A stretch of DNA of 40,776 bases. Source: Gramella sp. KN1008. Lineage in GTDB: Bacteria; Bacteroidota; Bacteroidia; Flavobacteriales; Flavobacteriaceae. The DNA lies in the NCBI RefSeq assembly GCF_004332155.1, contig NZ_SJDV01000014.1, forward strand, positions 1-40,776. Reading direction: 5' to 3'. Positions within the stretch are counted from its first letter, which is position 1, and every line of letters starts with the position of its first letter. Of this stretch, positions 25,268 through 33,678 are shown in pieces. The position numbers were made by a program, and so were the translations under genes. The notes under the pieces are model-generated. The model made no database searches and had not been told where the DNA came from. It saw nothing but the letters and a program-made list of their open reading frames with translations.

Positions 25268-27463
25268 ATGGGTTTGACCGAAATTGATTTACACAAAGAA
25301 CTGAAGAGGTACTTTGGATTTAGTCAGTTTAAGGGGCTTCAGGAAGAAGTTATTACTAGCATTGTAAAAGGAAATGACACTTTCGTTGTAATGCCAACTG
25401 GCGGAGGTAAATCACTATGTTACCAGCTCCCCGCACTTATTTCAGACGGTACCGCGATTGTGGTGTCGCCCCTTATTGCACTAATGAAAAATCAGGTAGA
25501 TGCCATACGTGGCATCTCTTCAGAATATGGCGTGGCCCATGTTCTTAATTCCTCTCTTAATAAGACCGAAGTTAATCAGGTGAAGAGTGATATCCGTAAT
25601 GGGATCACCAAGCTACTATATGTCGCCCCCGAATCTCTTACCAAAGAAGATTATGTAGATTTTTTGAGGGAACAGAAGATCGCTTTTATGGCAGTGGACG
25701 AAGCTCACTGTATAAGCGAATGGGGACATGATTTTAGGCCTGAATACAGAAACTTAAGACATATTATCAAAAGGATTGGTGATAATATACCTATCATCGC
25801 CCTTACTGCGACGGCGACCCCCAAGGTTCAGGAAGATATTCTTAAGAATCTGGGTATTCCGGATGCCAGGACCTTTAAGGCAAGCTTTAACCGTCCAAAC
25901 TTATATTACGAAGTGAGGCCTAAGACCAAGAACGTAGAAGCCGATATCATTCGTTTTGTAAAGAAAAATGAAGGTAAATCGGGGATCATCTATTGCCTTA
26001 GCCGCAAAAAGGTAGAAGAGCTTGCTCAAACCCTTCAGGTGAACGGGATAAAAGCAGTTCCCTACCATGCTGGCCTTGACGGAAAGACCAGGGCCAAACA
26101 TCAGGATATGTTTCTGATGGAGGATATTGATGTTGTGGTGGCGACCATTGCTTTTGGAATGGGTATAGACAAACCAGATGTCCGGTTCGTGATTCATCAC
26201 GATATTCCTAAAAGTATTGAAAGCTATTACCAGGAAACCGGTCGTGCCGGAAGAGATGGTGGTGAAGGGCACTGTTTGGCCTTCTATTCGTATAAGGATA
26301 TAGAAAAACTCGAAAAGTTCATGAGTGGTAAGCCTGTGGCCGAACAGGAAATTGGTCATGCACTTCTTCAGGAAGTGGTCGCCTATGCCGAAACCTCGGT
26401 ATCCCGTAGGAAATTCATACTTCACTATTTTGGTGAAGAATTCGATACGAAAACGGGCGAAGGTGCTAACATGGATGATAATGTAAGGAATCCAAAAAAG
26501 CAGCATGAGGCCAAAGATGACCTGGAATTGCTACTTCGAACTGTTGATGAGACTGATGAGTTGTATAAATCCAAGGAGATAGTTAAAACGCTTATTGGAA
26601 AATCCAATGCCTTAATCCTGTCTCATAAAACCGATCAGCATCCGCTTTTTGGGAAGGGAAGTCATCAGGATAGTAACTACTGGATGGCCCTGTCCAGGCA
26701 GGCGCTGGTAGCGGGATATCTTCGGAAGGATATTGAAACTTACGGAGTACTGAAAATGACCGAAAAAGGTCGTGATTTTATAAAAAATCCGGTCTCTTTT
26801 ATGATGACCGAAGACCATATCTATAATGCGGCTACAGAAGAAGCGGTTAGCACCGGGAAAAGTGCGGGATCGGTAGATGATACCCTGGTGAAAATGCTCA
26901 AAGAATTGCGTAAGAAAGTAGCTAAAAAGAAAGACCTTCCGCCGTTCGTGATCTTTCAGGATCCTTCCCTGGAGGATATGGCACTCAAATATCCCGTTAC
27001 CATAGAAGAACTTGGCAATATTCATGGGGTTGGAGAGGGTAAGGCGAAGAAATACGGAAAGGAATTCGTAGAGCTTATTGAAAGATATGTAGAAGATAAT
27101 GACATCTCGAGACCCGATGATTTCGTGGTTAAATCAACAGGGGCTAATAGTGCTTTAAAGCTGTACATCATTCAGAATGTGGACAGGAAACTGCCACTTC
27201 CCGATATTGCCTCTGCCAAAGGAATGGAAATGAGTGAATTTATCAAGGAGATGGAAGCTATCGTTTACAGCGGTACCAAGCTTAACATTGATTATTACCT
27301 TGATGATATTCTGGATGAGGATCAGCAGGAAGAGATCCATGAATATTTTCTTGAGGCAGAATCAGATAAGATTGATGAGGCAATGGAAGAGTTTGATGGG
27401 GAGTATGATGATGAAGAACTTCGTTTATATAGAATTAAATTCATTAGCCAGGTTGCTAACTAG
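25268..27463 (+). CDS. recQ: ATP-dependent DNA helicase RecQ without zinc cysteines
   Basis: A 731-residue 3'-5' helicase for recombination and replication-fork repair. Walker A is MPTGGGKSLCYQ (about 42-53), the DEAH box is AVDEAHCISEWGHDFRPEYR, and motif VI is QETGRAGRDGG. The RQC region follows: SVSRRKFILHYFGEEFD (377-393) sits where E. coli has its first zinc-ligand Cys before RR, but here it is S379. The usual CxxC-type cysteines after the helix are replaced by GEGANMDDNVRNP (397-409). A C-terminal HRDC-like domain (about 565-605, GNIHGVGEGKAKKYG) precedes an acidic tail. Catalytic motifs are complete, so it should be an active helicase. Confidence 0.94.
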   Translation: MGLTEIDLHKELKRYFGFSQFKGLQEEVITSIVKGNDTFVVMPTGGGKSLCYQLPALISDGTAIVVSPLIALMKNQVDAIRGISSEYGVAHVLNSSLNKTEVNQVKSDIRNGITKLLYVAPESLTKEDYVDFLREQKIAFMAVDEAHCISEWGHDFRPEYRNLRHIIKRIGDNIPIIALTATATPKVQEDILKNLGIPDARTFKASFNRPNLYYEVRPKTKNVEADIIRFVKKNEGKSGIIYCLSRKKVEELAQTLQVNGIKAVPYHAGLDGKTRAKHQDMFLMEDIDVVVATIAFGMGIDKPDVRFVIHHDIPKSIESYYQETGRAGRDGGEGHCLAFYSYKDIEKLEKFMSGKPVAEQEIGHALLQEVVAYAETSVSRRKFILHYFGEEFDTKTGEGANMDDNVRNPKKQHEAKDDLELLLRTVDETDELYKSKEIVKTLIGKSNALILSHKTDQHPLFGKGSHQDSNYWMALSRQALVAGYLRKDIETYGVLKMTEKGRDFIKNPVSFMMTEDHIYNAATEEAVSTGKSAGSVDDTLVKMLKELRKKVAKKKDLPPFVIFQDPSLEDMALKYPVTIEELGNIHGVGEGKAKKYGKEFVELIERYVEDNDISRPDDFVVKSTGANSALKLYIIQNVDRKLPLPDIASAKGMEMSEFIKEMEAIVYSGTKLNIDYYLDDILDEDQQEEIHEYFLEAESDKIDEAMEEFDGEYDDEELRLYRIKFISQVAN

Positions 27464-27470
27464 AAAATAG

Positions 27471-27506
27471 AGAAAAAAAAAGCCCGGGATTTTCCCGGGC
27501 TTTTTT
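27471..27506. terminator. bidirectional terminator between recQ and the OMP gene
   Basis: AGCCCGGGA (27481-27489), a 3-nt TTT loop and TCCCGGGCT (27493-27501) form a perfect 9-bp GC-rich stem. It is flanked by an A tract (27473-27480) and a T tract (27501-27506). It serves both convergent genes. Confidence 0.93.
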
Positions 27507-27520
27507 ATGAAATATATTGA

Positions 27521-28123
27521 TTACAGACTGTACGATAAACTAAGTATCCATTGTGAAGGTCTGGAATCAATTTTAAACCCGGAGTCTGTGGCAACTTCTC
27601 CTCCTTGAGCAAAGTTATCCTGAAATGAACCTTCATGTCTAAGGTCAAATCCTAATCTTCCAAGATCTATACCTGCACCAAGCTGATAACCTACTGTGAT
27701 ATCTCTCTCAACATCCTCAATTTCAAAGCCGGCCTCTTCAATCTCATTCTTCAGAATATACTGAAAAGATGGACCTGCCTTAATGTTTAAAGGTCCCAGC
27801 ACGTTAAGGCCTAACAGGACAGGAGCATCAATTTTGCTCAGCTTATAATCAAAATCTGAATATTCGGTATTTAATTCTGTATACATTAGTTCCGGCTGAA
27901 GAAATATTCCCACGATCTCAAATTGGGCGAAAAGCCCCGCATGAAATCCTGTTTTGTTTTCTCCATCCTCGAAGGAAGAAGTGAAATCTCCGGAAACATC
28001 ATTAAATGATTCGTATTCCCCAGTAGCACCATAATTTAAACCTCCTTTTATACCAAATTCGGCACTTTGCGCTAAAACGCTAGCTCCTGAGAAAAGAAAG
28101 GCTAGCAACATTAACTTTTTCAT
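27521..28123 (-). CDS. outer-membrane beta-barrel protein (PorT-like family)
   Basis: A 200-residue protein with a clear signal peptide (MKKLMLLAFLFSGASVLAQS, cleavage near residue 19). The mature part alternates polar and hydrophobic residues as in an eight-strand barrel: FGIKGGLNYGATG at the start, FHAGLFAQFEIVGIFLQPEL, INKAGPSFQY-like GPLNIKAGPSFQYILKNE, and a C-terminal LSYSL ending in an aromatic-hydrophobic strand. This matches the Bacteroidota 'outer membrane beta-barrel' family that includes PorT-like proteins. It is monocistronic between two terminators. The function is unknown; a structural or small-molecule-binding barrel is likely. Confidence 0.85.
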   Translation of the reverse strand: MKKLMLLAFLFSGASVLAQSAEFGIKGGLNYGATGEYESFNDVSGDFTSSFEDGENKTGFHAGLFAQFEIVGIFLQPELMYTELNTEYSDFDYKLSKIDAPVLLGLNVLGPLNIKAGPSFQYILKNEIEEAGFEIEDVERDITVGYQLGAGIDLGRLGFDLRHEGSFQDNFAQGGEVATDSGFKIDSRPSQWILSLSYSL

Positions 28124-28148
28124 ATCCTATAGATTTGTTTTTGTTAGA

Positions 28149-28156
28149 CTAATATA
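28149..28156 (-). promoter_or_regulatory. weak -7 candidate for the OMP gene
   Basis: On the minus strand TATATTAG differs by one base from TAnnTTTG and lies about 30 nt before the OMP start, downstream of the transketolase terminator. No convincing -33 element was recognised. Confidence 0.3.
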
Positions 28157-28190
28157 ACGCCGATACTCTAAAGATTATTCTTGTTTAACA

Positions 28191-28225
28191 AAAAAAAGCC
28201 TTTCAGAAATCGTTCTGAAAGGCTT
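28191..28225 (-). terminator. terminator of the transketolase operon
   Basis: AAGCCTTTCAGAA (28196-28208) and TTCTGAAAGGCTT (28213-28225) form a perfect 13-bp stem with a 4-nt loop. The A tract at 28191-28197 becomes the U tail in the minus-strand transcript, 20-60 nt after the end of the transketolase C-terminal gene. Confidence 0.92.
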
Positions 28226-28247
28226 CAATTAGTTGAGGTTTAAATGC

Positions 28248-29201
28248 TTATTTCCTCTTTATGACTTTCTCTGTGGCTTTAACAATTGCCGCGGCATTCA
28301 AGCCGTATTTATCCATTAATTGAGCAGGTGTTCCACTCTCGCCAAAGGTATCCTGCGTAGCCACAAATTCCTGAGGTGCAGGGAAATTCTGAGCCAAAGT
28401 TCTGGCAACGCTTTCTCCCAGTCCGCCAAGAAAGTTATGCTCTTCGGCAGTGACAACACAGCCTGTTTTCTTTACAGATTTTATGATAGCTTCCTCATCC
28501 AGAGGTTTAATGGTATGGATATTAATAACTTCAGCACTAATGCCTTTATCGTTTAGCTCTACGGCAGCCTGAATGGCTTCCCAAACCAAATGACCTGTGG
28601 CAATTATTGTTACATCAGTTCCTTCATAAAGCTTAACGGCTTTTCCAATCTCGAATTTCTGATCTTCAGGGGTGAAATTGGCAACTTTTGGTCTTCCAAA
28701 TCTAAGATATACAGGTCCATCATGTTCTGCAATAGCAAGAGTAGCCGCTTTTGTTTGATTGAAGTCACAGGTATTGATAACTGTCATTCCCGGGAGCATT
28801 TTCATAAGCCCTAAATCTTCAAGGATCTGGTGCGTGGCTCCATCTTCACCTAAAGTTACGCCGGCGTGGCTAGCGCAGATTTTCACATTTTTGCCAGAAT
28901 AGGCGATACTTTGACGGATCTGGTCATAGACCCTTCCGGTAGAAAAGTTTGCAAAAGTACCTGTAAATGGAATTTTTCCGCCAATGGTCATTCCCGCGGC
29001 CATGCCCATCATATTTGCTTCAGCGATACCAACCTGGAAAAATCGCTCAGGATGATTAGCTTTGAATTCGTCCATTTTAAGAGATCCGGTTAGGTCGGCA
29101 CAAAGGGCCACCACATTTTCATTGGTTTTGCCCAACTCGGTAAGTCCGGCTCCAAAACCTGATCTGGTATCTTTACTTCCTGTATTTATATATTCTTTCA
29201 T
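28248..29201 (-). CDS. tkt: transketolase, C-terminal subunit
   Basis: A 317-residue protein equal to the pyrimidine-binding plus C-terminal domains of transketolase, which moves two-carbon ketol units in the pentose phosphate pathway. It has TRSGFGAGLTELG at the start and FFQVGIAEANMMGMAAGM (about 53-70), with the catalytic-type Glu that activates thiamine diphosphate. SHAGVTLGEDGATHQ (about 112-126) and the C-terminal TAEEHNFLGGLGESVA complete the match. It lies 37 nt downstream of the N-terminal subunit and ends at a strong hairpin. Split transketolases are common in Bacteroidota and other phyla, so this is not a broken gene. Confidence 0.93.
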   Translation of the reverse strand: MKEYINTGSKDTRSGFGAGLTELGKTNENVVALCADLTGSLKMDEFKANHPERFFQVGIAEANMMGMAAGMTIGGKIPFTGTFANFSTGRVYDQIRQSIAYSGKNVKICASHAGVTLGEDGATHQILEDLGLMKMLPGMTVINTCDFNQTKAATLAIAEHDGPVYLRFGRPKVANFTPEDQKFEIGKAVKLYEGTDVTIIATGHLVWEAIQAAVELNDKGISAEVINIHTIKPLDEEAIIKSVKKTGCVVTAEEHNFLGGLGESVARTLAQNFPAPQEFVATQDTFGESGTPAQLMDKYGLNAAAIVKATEKVIKRK

Positions 29202-29238
29202 GGTCTTTTTGAATTTTGATTTTTAATGAATGCAGAGA

Positions 29239-30084
29239 TTAGTAATCTCCAAGTGTTTCCGGGTTTTGAGAAAGAGCATTTTCCAACTGCTCATCATTTG
29301 GAGCTTTACCATGCCATGCGTGGGTGTGCATCATAAAGTCAACTCCGTGTCCCATTACTGTATTCATTAAAACACAAACCGGTTTTCCTTTTCCGGTTCT
29401 TGATTTTGCTTCCTGCAGACCATCAATTACCTGCTGAATATTATTTCCATCTTCAATTTCCATTATATCCCAGCCAAAGGCTTCGAACTTGGTCTTAAGA
29501 TTGCCCATAGGTAGCACATTCTCTGTACTTCCGTCAATTTGCTGTCCGTTGTGGTCTATGGTGGAGATAAGATTGTCTACGCTGTTAGCCCCTGCATACA
29601 TGATTGCTTCCCAGTTCTGACCTTCCTGAAGTTCACCATCGCCGTGAAGGGAGTAAACCATATGAGAATCTTTATTAAGCTTCTTGGATAGAGCTGCACC
29701 AATGGCAACACTCATTCCCTGTCCCAGAGAACCTGAAGCGATCCTTACACCTGGCAGTCCCTCATGGGTAGTAGGATGTCCCTGGAGACGGGAGTCAATC
29801 AGCCTGAAGGTATTAAGTTCATCTACAGGAAAATAGCCTGTACGAGCAAGTACACTATAATAAACAGGTGAAATATGTCCGTTGGACAGGAAGAACAGGT
29901 CTTCATCTTTTCCGTCCATATTAAAATCGGTGTTATGTTCCATAACCACCTTGTAAAGAGCTGTGAAAAATTCAGTACAGCCTAAAGAACCTCCGGGGTG
30001 CCCGGAATTTACTTTGTGGACCTGCCTTAAAATATCCCTGCGAACCTGGGTAGCAAAATCTTGTAATTCGTTGATGTCTGGCAT
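29239..30084 (-). CDS. tkt: transketolase, N-terminal (thiamine diphosphate-binding) subunit
   Basis: A 281-residue partner of the downstream C-terminal subunit. It holds the pyrophosphate-binding domain with HPGGSLGCTEFFTALY (about 29-44), GSLGQGMSVAIGAAL and the thiamine diphosphate motif GDGELQEGQNWEA (about 130-142) running to DHNGQQIDG. A second conserved block, GHGVDFMMHTHAWHGKAP, is near the C-terminus. Both subunits would assemble a heterotetramer equal to normal transketolase. The gene has its own promoter in the spacer shared with the divergent tgt. Confidence 0.93.
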   Translation of the reverse strand: MPDINELQDFATQVRRDILRQVHKVNSGHPGGSLGCTEFFTALYKVVMEHNTDFNMDGKDEDLFFLSNGHISPVYYSVLARTGYFPVDELNTFRLIDSRLQGHPTTHEGLPGVRIASGSLGQGMSVAIGAALSKKLNKDSHMVYSLHGDGELQEGQNWEAIMYAGANSVDNLISTIDHNGQQIDGSTENVLPMGNLKTKFEAFGWDIMEIEDGNNIQQVIDGLQEAKSRTGKGKPVCVLMNTVMGHGVDFMMHTHAWHGKAPNDEQLENALSQNPETLGDY

Positions 30085-30111
30085 TTTAAATTGTGTTGTT
30101 TTTTAAAAGGC

Positions 30112-30142
30112 CAAAAATAACTCTTTTAAGGGCTTTGACAAA
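30112..30142 (-). promoter_or_regulatory. transketolase operon promoter
   Basis: Read on the minus strand, TTTG (30139-30142) is separated by 19 nt from TATTTTTG (30112-30119), an excellent match to the Bacteroidota sigma factor consensus. The predicted start site is about 20 nt before the ATG. Confidence 0.65.
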
Positions 30143-30227
30143 GTATCATTAAGCCAGTTATTAACTTTTTATGGAAAATACTAACAGAGCTTCATGCTTT
30201 AGGACTTCCATTTGAGTTTTAGTTGAG

Positions 30228-30235
30228 TATCTTTG
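30228..30235 (+). promoter_or_regulatory. -7 element of the tgt promoter
   Basis: TATCTTTG (30228-30235) matches TAnnTTTG and lies 19 nt before the tgt ATG. The best TTTG upstream (30211-30214) is only 13 nt away, so the -33 element is uncertain. Confidence 0.55.
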
Positions 30236-30253
30236 CACCCATTAAATTGAACT

Positions 30254-31384
30254 ATGAAATTTGAACTTTTAACTACCGATGCCGGTAGTAAAGCGAGGGC
30301 AGGAAAAATAACCACAGATCACGGAGAAATTGAAACACCTATTTTTATGCCGGTAGGTACCGTTGGCTCGGTGAAAGGGGTGCATCAAAAGGAATTAAAG
30401 GAAGATATAAATCCCGATATTATTTTAGGGAATACTTACCATCTTTATTTAAGACCCCAGACAGATATTCTGAAAAAAGCTGGTGGGCTTCATAAATTCA
30501 TGAACTGGGATCGTAATATACTTACCGATAGTGGAGGTTACCAGGTGTACTCTCTTTCGGAAAGGAGGAAGATCAAGGAAGAAGGAGTGAAGTTCAAATC
30601 TCATATAGATGGATCCTATCACACCTTTACCCCTGAAAATGTGATGGAAATTCAGCGGGCTATTGGAGCAGATATTATCATGGCATTTGATGAATGTACT
30701 CCATATCCTTGCGATTATAATTATGCCAGGCGTTCCATGCATATGACGCATCGCTGGCTGGACAGGTGTATAAACCATCTTGAAAAGACTCCTGAAATTT
30801 ACGATTACAAGCAAACCCTGTTTCCAATAGTGCAGGGTAGCACTTATAAGGATCTTAGGAGGCAGTCTGCCGAATATATAGCAAATGCCGGAGCTGAAGG
30901 AAATGCCATAGGCGGACTCTCGGTAGGAGAACCTGCAGAAGAAATGTATGCTATGACAGAGGTGGTAACCGAGATTCTACCTGAAGATAAACCACGATAC
31001 CTTATGGGAGTTGGAACTCCTATTAATATTCTTGAAAATATTGCCTTAGGTATAGATATGTTCGATTGTGTGATGCCTACCCGTAACGGAAGGAATGGAA
31101 TGTTGTTCACGTCTCACGGAACTATCAATATTAAGAATAAGAAATGGGAAGCCGATTTTTCTCCGATAGATGAGGAAGGAATAAGTTTTGTGGATTCTCA
31201 ATATTCCAAAGCTTATGTGAGGCATTTATTTTCAGTAAATGAAATGCTTGGCAGGCAAATTGCCAGTATCCATAATCTTAGCTTTTATCTGTGGTTGGTA
31301 AGAGAGGCCAGAAAGCATATCTTAGCCGGAGATTTTACCCCTTGGAAGAATAAAATGGTAAAACAAATGGACAAACGACTTTAA
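30254..31384 (+). CDS. tgt: tRNA-guanine transglycosylase lacking zinc cysteines
   Basis: A 376-residue TIM-barrel enzyme that exchanges guanine-34 of certain tRNAs for the queuosine precursor preQ1. LTDSGGYQVYSLSERR (about 91-106) carries the active-site Asp, GGLSVGEP is the base-binding loop, and MFDCVMPTRNGRNG (about 272-285) carries the nucleophilic Asp. In E. coli the zinc site is CxCxxC plus His. Here the aligned segment SPIDEEGISFVDSQYSKAY (about 304-322) has Gly, Ser and Asp where the three Cys should be, although the His in IHNL is kept. It begins the tgt-permease-accA-dnaB gene string, which reads in one direction. Confidence 0.94.
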   Translation: MKFELLTTDAGSKARAGKITTDHGEIETPIFMPVGTVGSVKGVHQKELKEDINPDIILGNTYHLYLRPQTDILKKAGGLHKFMNWDRNILTDSGGYQVYSLSERRKIKEEGVKFKSHIDGSYHTFTPENVMEIQRAIGADIIMAFDECTPYPCDYNYARRSMHMTHRWLDRCINHLEKTPEIYDYKQTLFPIVQGSTYKDLRRQSAEYIANAGAEGNAIGGLSVGEPAEEMYAMTEVVTEILPEDKPRYLMGVGTPINILENIALGIDMFDCVMPTRNGRNGMLFTSHGTINIKNKKWEADFSPIDEEGISFVDSQYSKAYVRHLFSVNEMLGRQIASIHNLSFYLWLVREARKHILAGDFTPWKNKMVKQMDKRL

Positions 31385-31393
31385 TAGGAAGAA

Positions 31394-32470
31394 TTGAAGA
31401 TTCTTGATTGGTACATACTTAAGCGTTATTTAGGGACTTTCATAATGATGCTGGTCCTTTTTATCCCTATTGGGATAACCGTGAACCTGGCCGAAAAGAT
31501 TGACAAGATCCTGGAAAATGAGGTGCCGTTCATGGAAGTGGTGTATTATTATATAGACTTCACAGTTTATTTTGCCAATCTTTTATTTCCGATTTTTCTG
31601 TTCCTTTCGGTGATCTGGTTCACCTCTAAACTTGCGATGAACACAGAGATTGTTGCCTTTTTGAGTAGTGGGGTATCCTTCTACCGTTTTTTAAGGCCAT
31701 ATCTTGTAGGCGCAACTATCGTGTGTATTGGAGCTCTTATCCTGGCGATGTATCTGGCTCCTCAGGCTAGTAAGGGATTTAATGAGTTTAAATATCAGTA
31801 TCTCAAGCGGGGACAGCAAACCCAGGAGACTAATGATGTTTACAGGCAGGTGAATGATAATGAATATATTTATGCCAGTCACTTTCAGCCCAAGTCAAAG
31901 TCGGCGCGTAACTTTACCCTTGAGCATTTTGAAGGGAACGAGCTTAAATTCAAGATAAGCGCTTCCAATCTAAGATATAATGAAGAAGACAGTACTTATC
32001 AGTTAACAAGGGTGGATAAAAGGATCATAGGGAAGGAAGAAGACAGTATTATGTTCATGAGAACCCTGGATACTGTGCTTCCATTTGAATTTGACGATCT
32101 TACGCCCGAGTCTTACATAGCCGAAACACTTAATTACACTGAACTTAACGACTTTATAGATAAGGAAAAAAGACGAGGCTCGGGAAATATAAATCGATAT
32201 CTTGTAGTTGCCTATAAACGTTGGAGTATCCCGATTTCTGCCTTTATCCTTACCATTATCGCGGTGGCGGTGGCTTCCTTTAAAAGAAGAGGAGGGATGG
32301 GTGTAAACCTGGCGGTAGGTATTACTCTGGCCTTTATTTTTATTTTCTTTGATAAGGTATTTGGAACAATGGCAGAGCAATCCAGCTTTTCCCCCTTGAT
32401 TGCCGTTTGGTTTCCTAACGTGGTATTTGGGGTACTTGCCGTAATCCTTTTATATCGTGCTAAACGTTAA
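31394..32470 (+). CDS. LptF/LptG family LPS export permease
   Basis: A 358-residue protein of the YjgP/YjgQ family, inner-membrane subunit of the LPS transporter powered by LptB. It opens ILDWYILKRYLGTFIMML, the family's first helix with its conserved N-terminal phrase, and has about six transmembrane segments (three N-terminal, three C-terminal). These flank a large periplasmic beta-jellyroll domain (about 130-265). The start is a TTG at 31394 with AGGAAGA just upstream, 9 nt after tgt. Distinguishing LptF from LptG needs comparison with the second copy, which should be elsewhere in the genome. Confidence 0.88.
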   Translation: MKILDWYILKRYLGTFIMMLVLFIPIGITVNLAEKIDKILENEVPFMEVVYYYIDFTVYFANLLFPIFLFLSVIWFTSKLAMNTEIVAFLSSGVSFYRFLRPYLVGATIVCIGALILAMYLAPQASKGFNEFKYQYLKRGQQTQETNDVYRQVNDNEYIYASHFQPKSKSARNFTLEHFEGNELKFKISASNLRYNEEDSTYQLTRVDKRIIGKEEDSIMFMRTLDTVLPFEFDDLTPESYIAETLNYTELNDFIDKEKRRGSGNINRYLVVAYKRWSIPISAFILTIIAVAVASFKRRGGMGVNLAVGITLAFIFIFFDKVFGTMAEQSSFSPLIAVWFPNVVFGVLAVILLYRAKR

Positions 32471-32516
32471 TTGAAAAATTAAAGCCTTTCAGGAAATTCT
32501 ATCCTTTCAAAGTTGT

Positions 32517-32524
32517 TATATTTG
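32517..32524 (+). promoter_or_regulatory. -7 element of the accA promoter
   Basis: TATATTTG (32517-32524) matches the Bacteroidota -7 consensus and lies 31 nt before the accA ATG. A properly spaced TTTG is not obvious. Confidence 0.55.
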
Positions 32525-32555
32525 TAAGCTATAAAAGTTAAATACCATAACCTGT

Positions 32556-33509
32556 ATGGAATATTTAGATTTTGAACAACCCATCAAAGAGCTTGAAGAA
32601 CAGTATGCCAAGGCATGTAATATAGGTGAAGAAAGCGAAGTTGATGTTACTGCTACCTGCAGGCAGATTGAGAAGAAACTTATTGAAAAGAAGAAGGAGA
32701 TCTATAAGAACCTTACTCCCTGGCAACGAGTTCAGCTTTCCAGGCATCCTAACAGACCATATACTTTAGATTATATCAATGCCATTTGCGGAGACACTTT
32801 CCTTGAACTACATGGAGACAGGAATGTACGTGACGATAAGGCGATGATCGGAGGACTTGGAAAGATAGATGACCAGAGTTATATGTTCATCGGTCAGCAG
32901 AAAGGTTATAACACCAAGACGAGGCAGTACCGGAATTTCGGAATGGCCAATCCTGAAGGTTATAGAAAAGCCCTTAGGTTAATGAAATCTGCTGAGAAAT
33001 TTGGAGTCCCCGTAGTAAGTTTCATTGATACTCCCGGAGCCTATCCCGGCCTTGAGGCTGAAGAAAGAGGACAGGGAGAGGCCATAGCCAGAAATATTCT
33101 GGAAATGACGAGGCTTAAGGTGCCTATTATTGTAGTGATAATAGGTGAAGGTGCAAGTGGAGGAGCCCTTGGAATAGGAGTTGGAGATAAAGTAATGATG
33201 CTGGAAAATACCTGGTATTCGGTAATTTCTCCTGAATCCTGCTCTTCGATCCTATGGAGAAGCTGGGAATATAAGGAACAGGCGGCTGAAGCTCTTAAAC
33301 TTACCGCTACCGATATGAAAAAGCAAAAGCTGATTGATGAGATTATAAAGGAACCTTTAGGTGGAGCACATAGCGATAAAGAGGAAACTTATAATAAGGT
33401 AAAATCTTCAATTTCCAAAGCTTATTCTGAACTTAAAAACTTATCACCAGAAGATCTGGTAGAAAAAAGAATGGATAAGTATTTGGACATGGGCGTGTTC
33501 AAAGGATAA
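32556..33509 (+). CDS. accA: acetyl-CoA carboxylase carboxyltransferase subunit alpha
   Basis: A 317-residue subunit that, with AccD, transfers the carboxyl group from biotin to acetyl-CoA to make malonyl-CoA for fatty acid synthesis. The N-terminal coiled region (1-60) precedes the carboxyltransferase core. [17 protein letters not shown] (about 87-103), [20 protein letters not shown] (about 156-175) and [20 protein letters not shown] (about 196-215) form the CoA/biotin oxyanion sites, and [14 protein letters not shown] follows. The length is standard. It is followed by a T-tailed hairpin, so it is probably transcribed apart from dnaB. Confidence 0.96.
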   Translation: MEYLDFEQPIKELEEQYAKACNIGEESEVDVTATCRQIEKKLIEKKKEIYKNLTPWQRVQLSRHPNRPYTLDYINAICGDTFLELHGDRNVRDDKAMIGGLGKIDDQSYMFIGQQKGYNTKTRQYRNFGMANPEGYRKALRLMKSAEKFGVPVVSFIDTPGAYPGLEAEERGQGEAIARNILEMTRLKVPIIVVIIGEGASGGALGIGVGDKVMMLENTWYSVISPESCSSILWRSWEYKEQAAEALKLTATDMKKQKLIDEIIKEPLGGAHSDKEETYNKVKSSISKAYSELKNLSPEDLVEKRMDKYLDMGVFKG

Positions 33510-33536
33510 GTTCTTTGTTTATATAACATCATGGAA

Positions 33537-33566
33537 AATCCGGAAAAATATATCCGGATTTTTTTT
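33537..33566 (+). terminator. rho-independent terminator after accA
   Basis: AATCCGGA (33537-33544), an 8-nt loop and TCCGGATT (33553-33560) form a perfect stem followed by a run of T to 33566. It lies 28 nt after the accA stop. Confidence 0.88.
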
Positions 33567-33568
33567 AC

Positions 33569-33622
33569 CTTATTAACAGCAAATGAAACTTATTAACAGG
33601 TAAATTGTTGATTACCTGTTAA
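33569..33622. repeat. direct and inverted repeat cluster upstream of dnaB
   Basis: CTTATTAACAG occurs at 33569-33579 and again at 33589-33599, exactly 20 bp apart. The second copy extends into TTAACAGGTAA (33593-33603), which is perfectly inverted as TTACCTGTTAA (33612-33622) across 8 bp. The cluster sits between the accA terminator and the dnaB promoter, so it may be a protein-binding operator. It does not match the DnaA box TTATCCACA. Confidence 0.75.
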
Positions 33623-33665
33623 GTAAGTTAGAGATGTTTCTTTAAGAATGTCTTAACAAATTTTT

Positions 33666-33673
33666 TACTTTCG
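33666..33673 (+). promoter_or_regulatory. candidate -7 element of the dnaB promoter
   Basis: TACTTTCG (33666-33673) has one mismatch to TAnnTTTG and is only 5 nt before the dnaB ATG. A T-rich -33 region is 22-25 nt upstream. It would give a nearly leaderless mRNA. Confidence 0.35.
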
Positions 33674-33678
33674 TTTTT

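Noticed and set aside
25901..26506. Long antisense open frame within recQ (201 codons)
   Set aside because: It lies entirely opposite a clearly coding helicase gene, has no recognisable domain and looks like a codon-bias shadow.
28248..30084. Transketolase apparently broken into two genes
   Set aside because: Both halves are complete domains with normal ends and a 37-nt spacer. Split transketolases are an established arrangement in Bacteroidota, so this is not a pseudogene.
33569..33622. Replication origin or DnaA box cluster near dnaB
   Set aside because: The repeats do not match TTATCCACA, no dnaA or dnaN is nearby, and the repeated unit is better explained as an operator.
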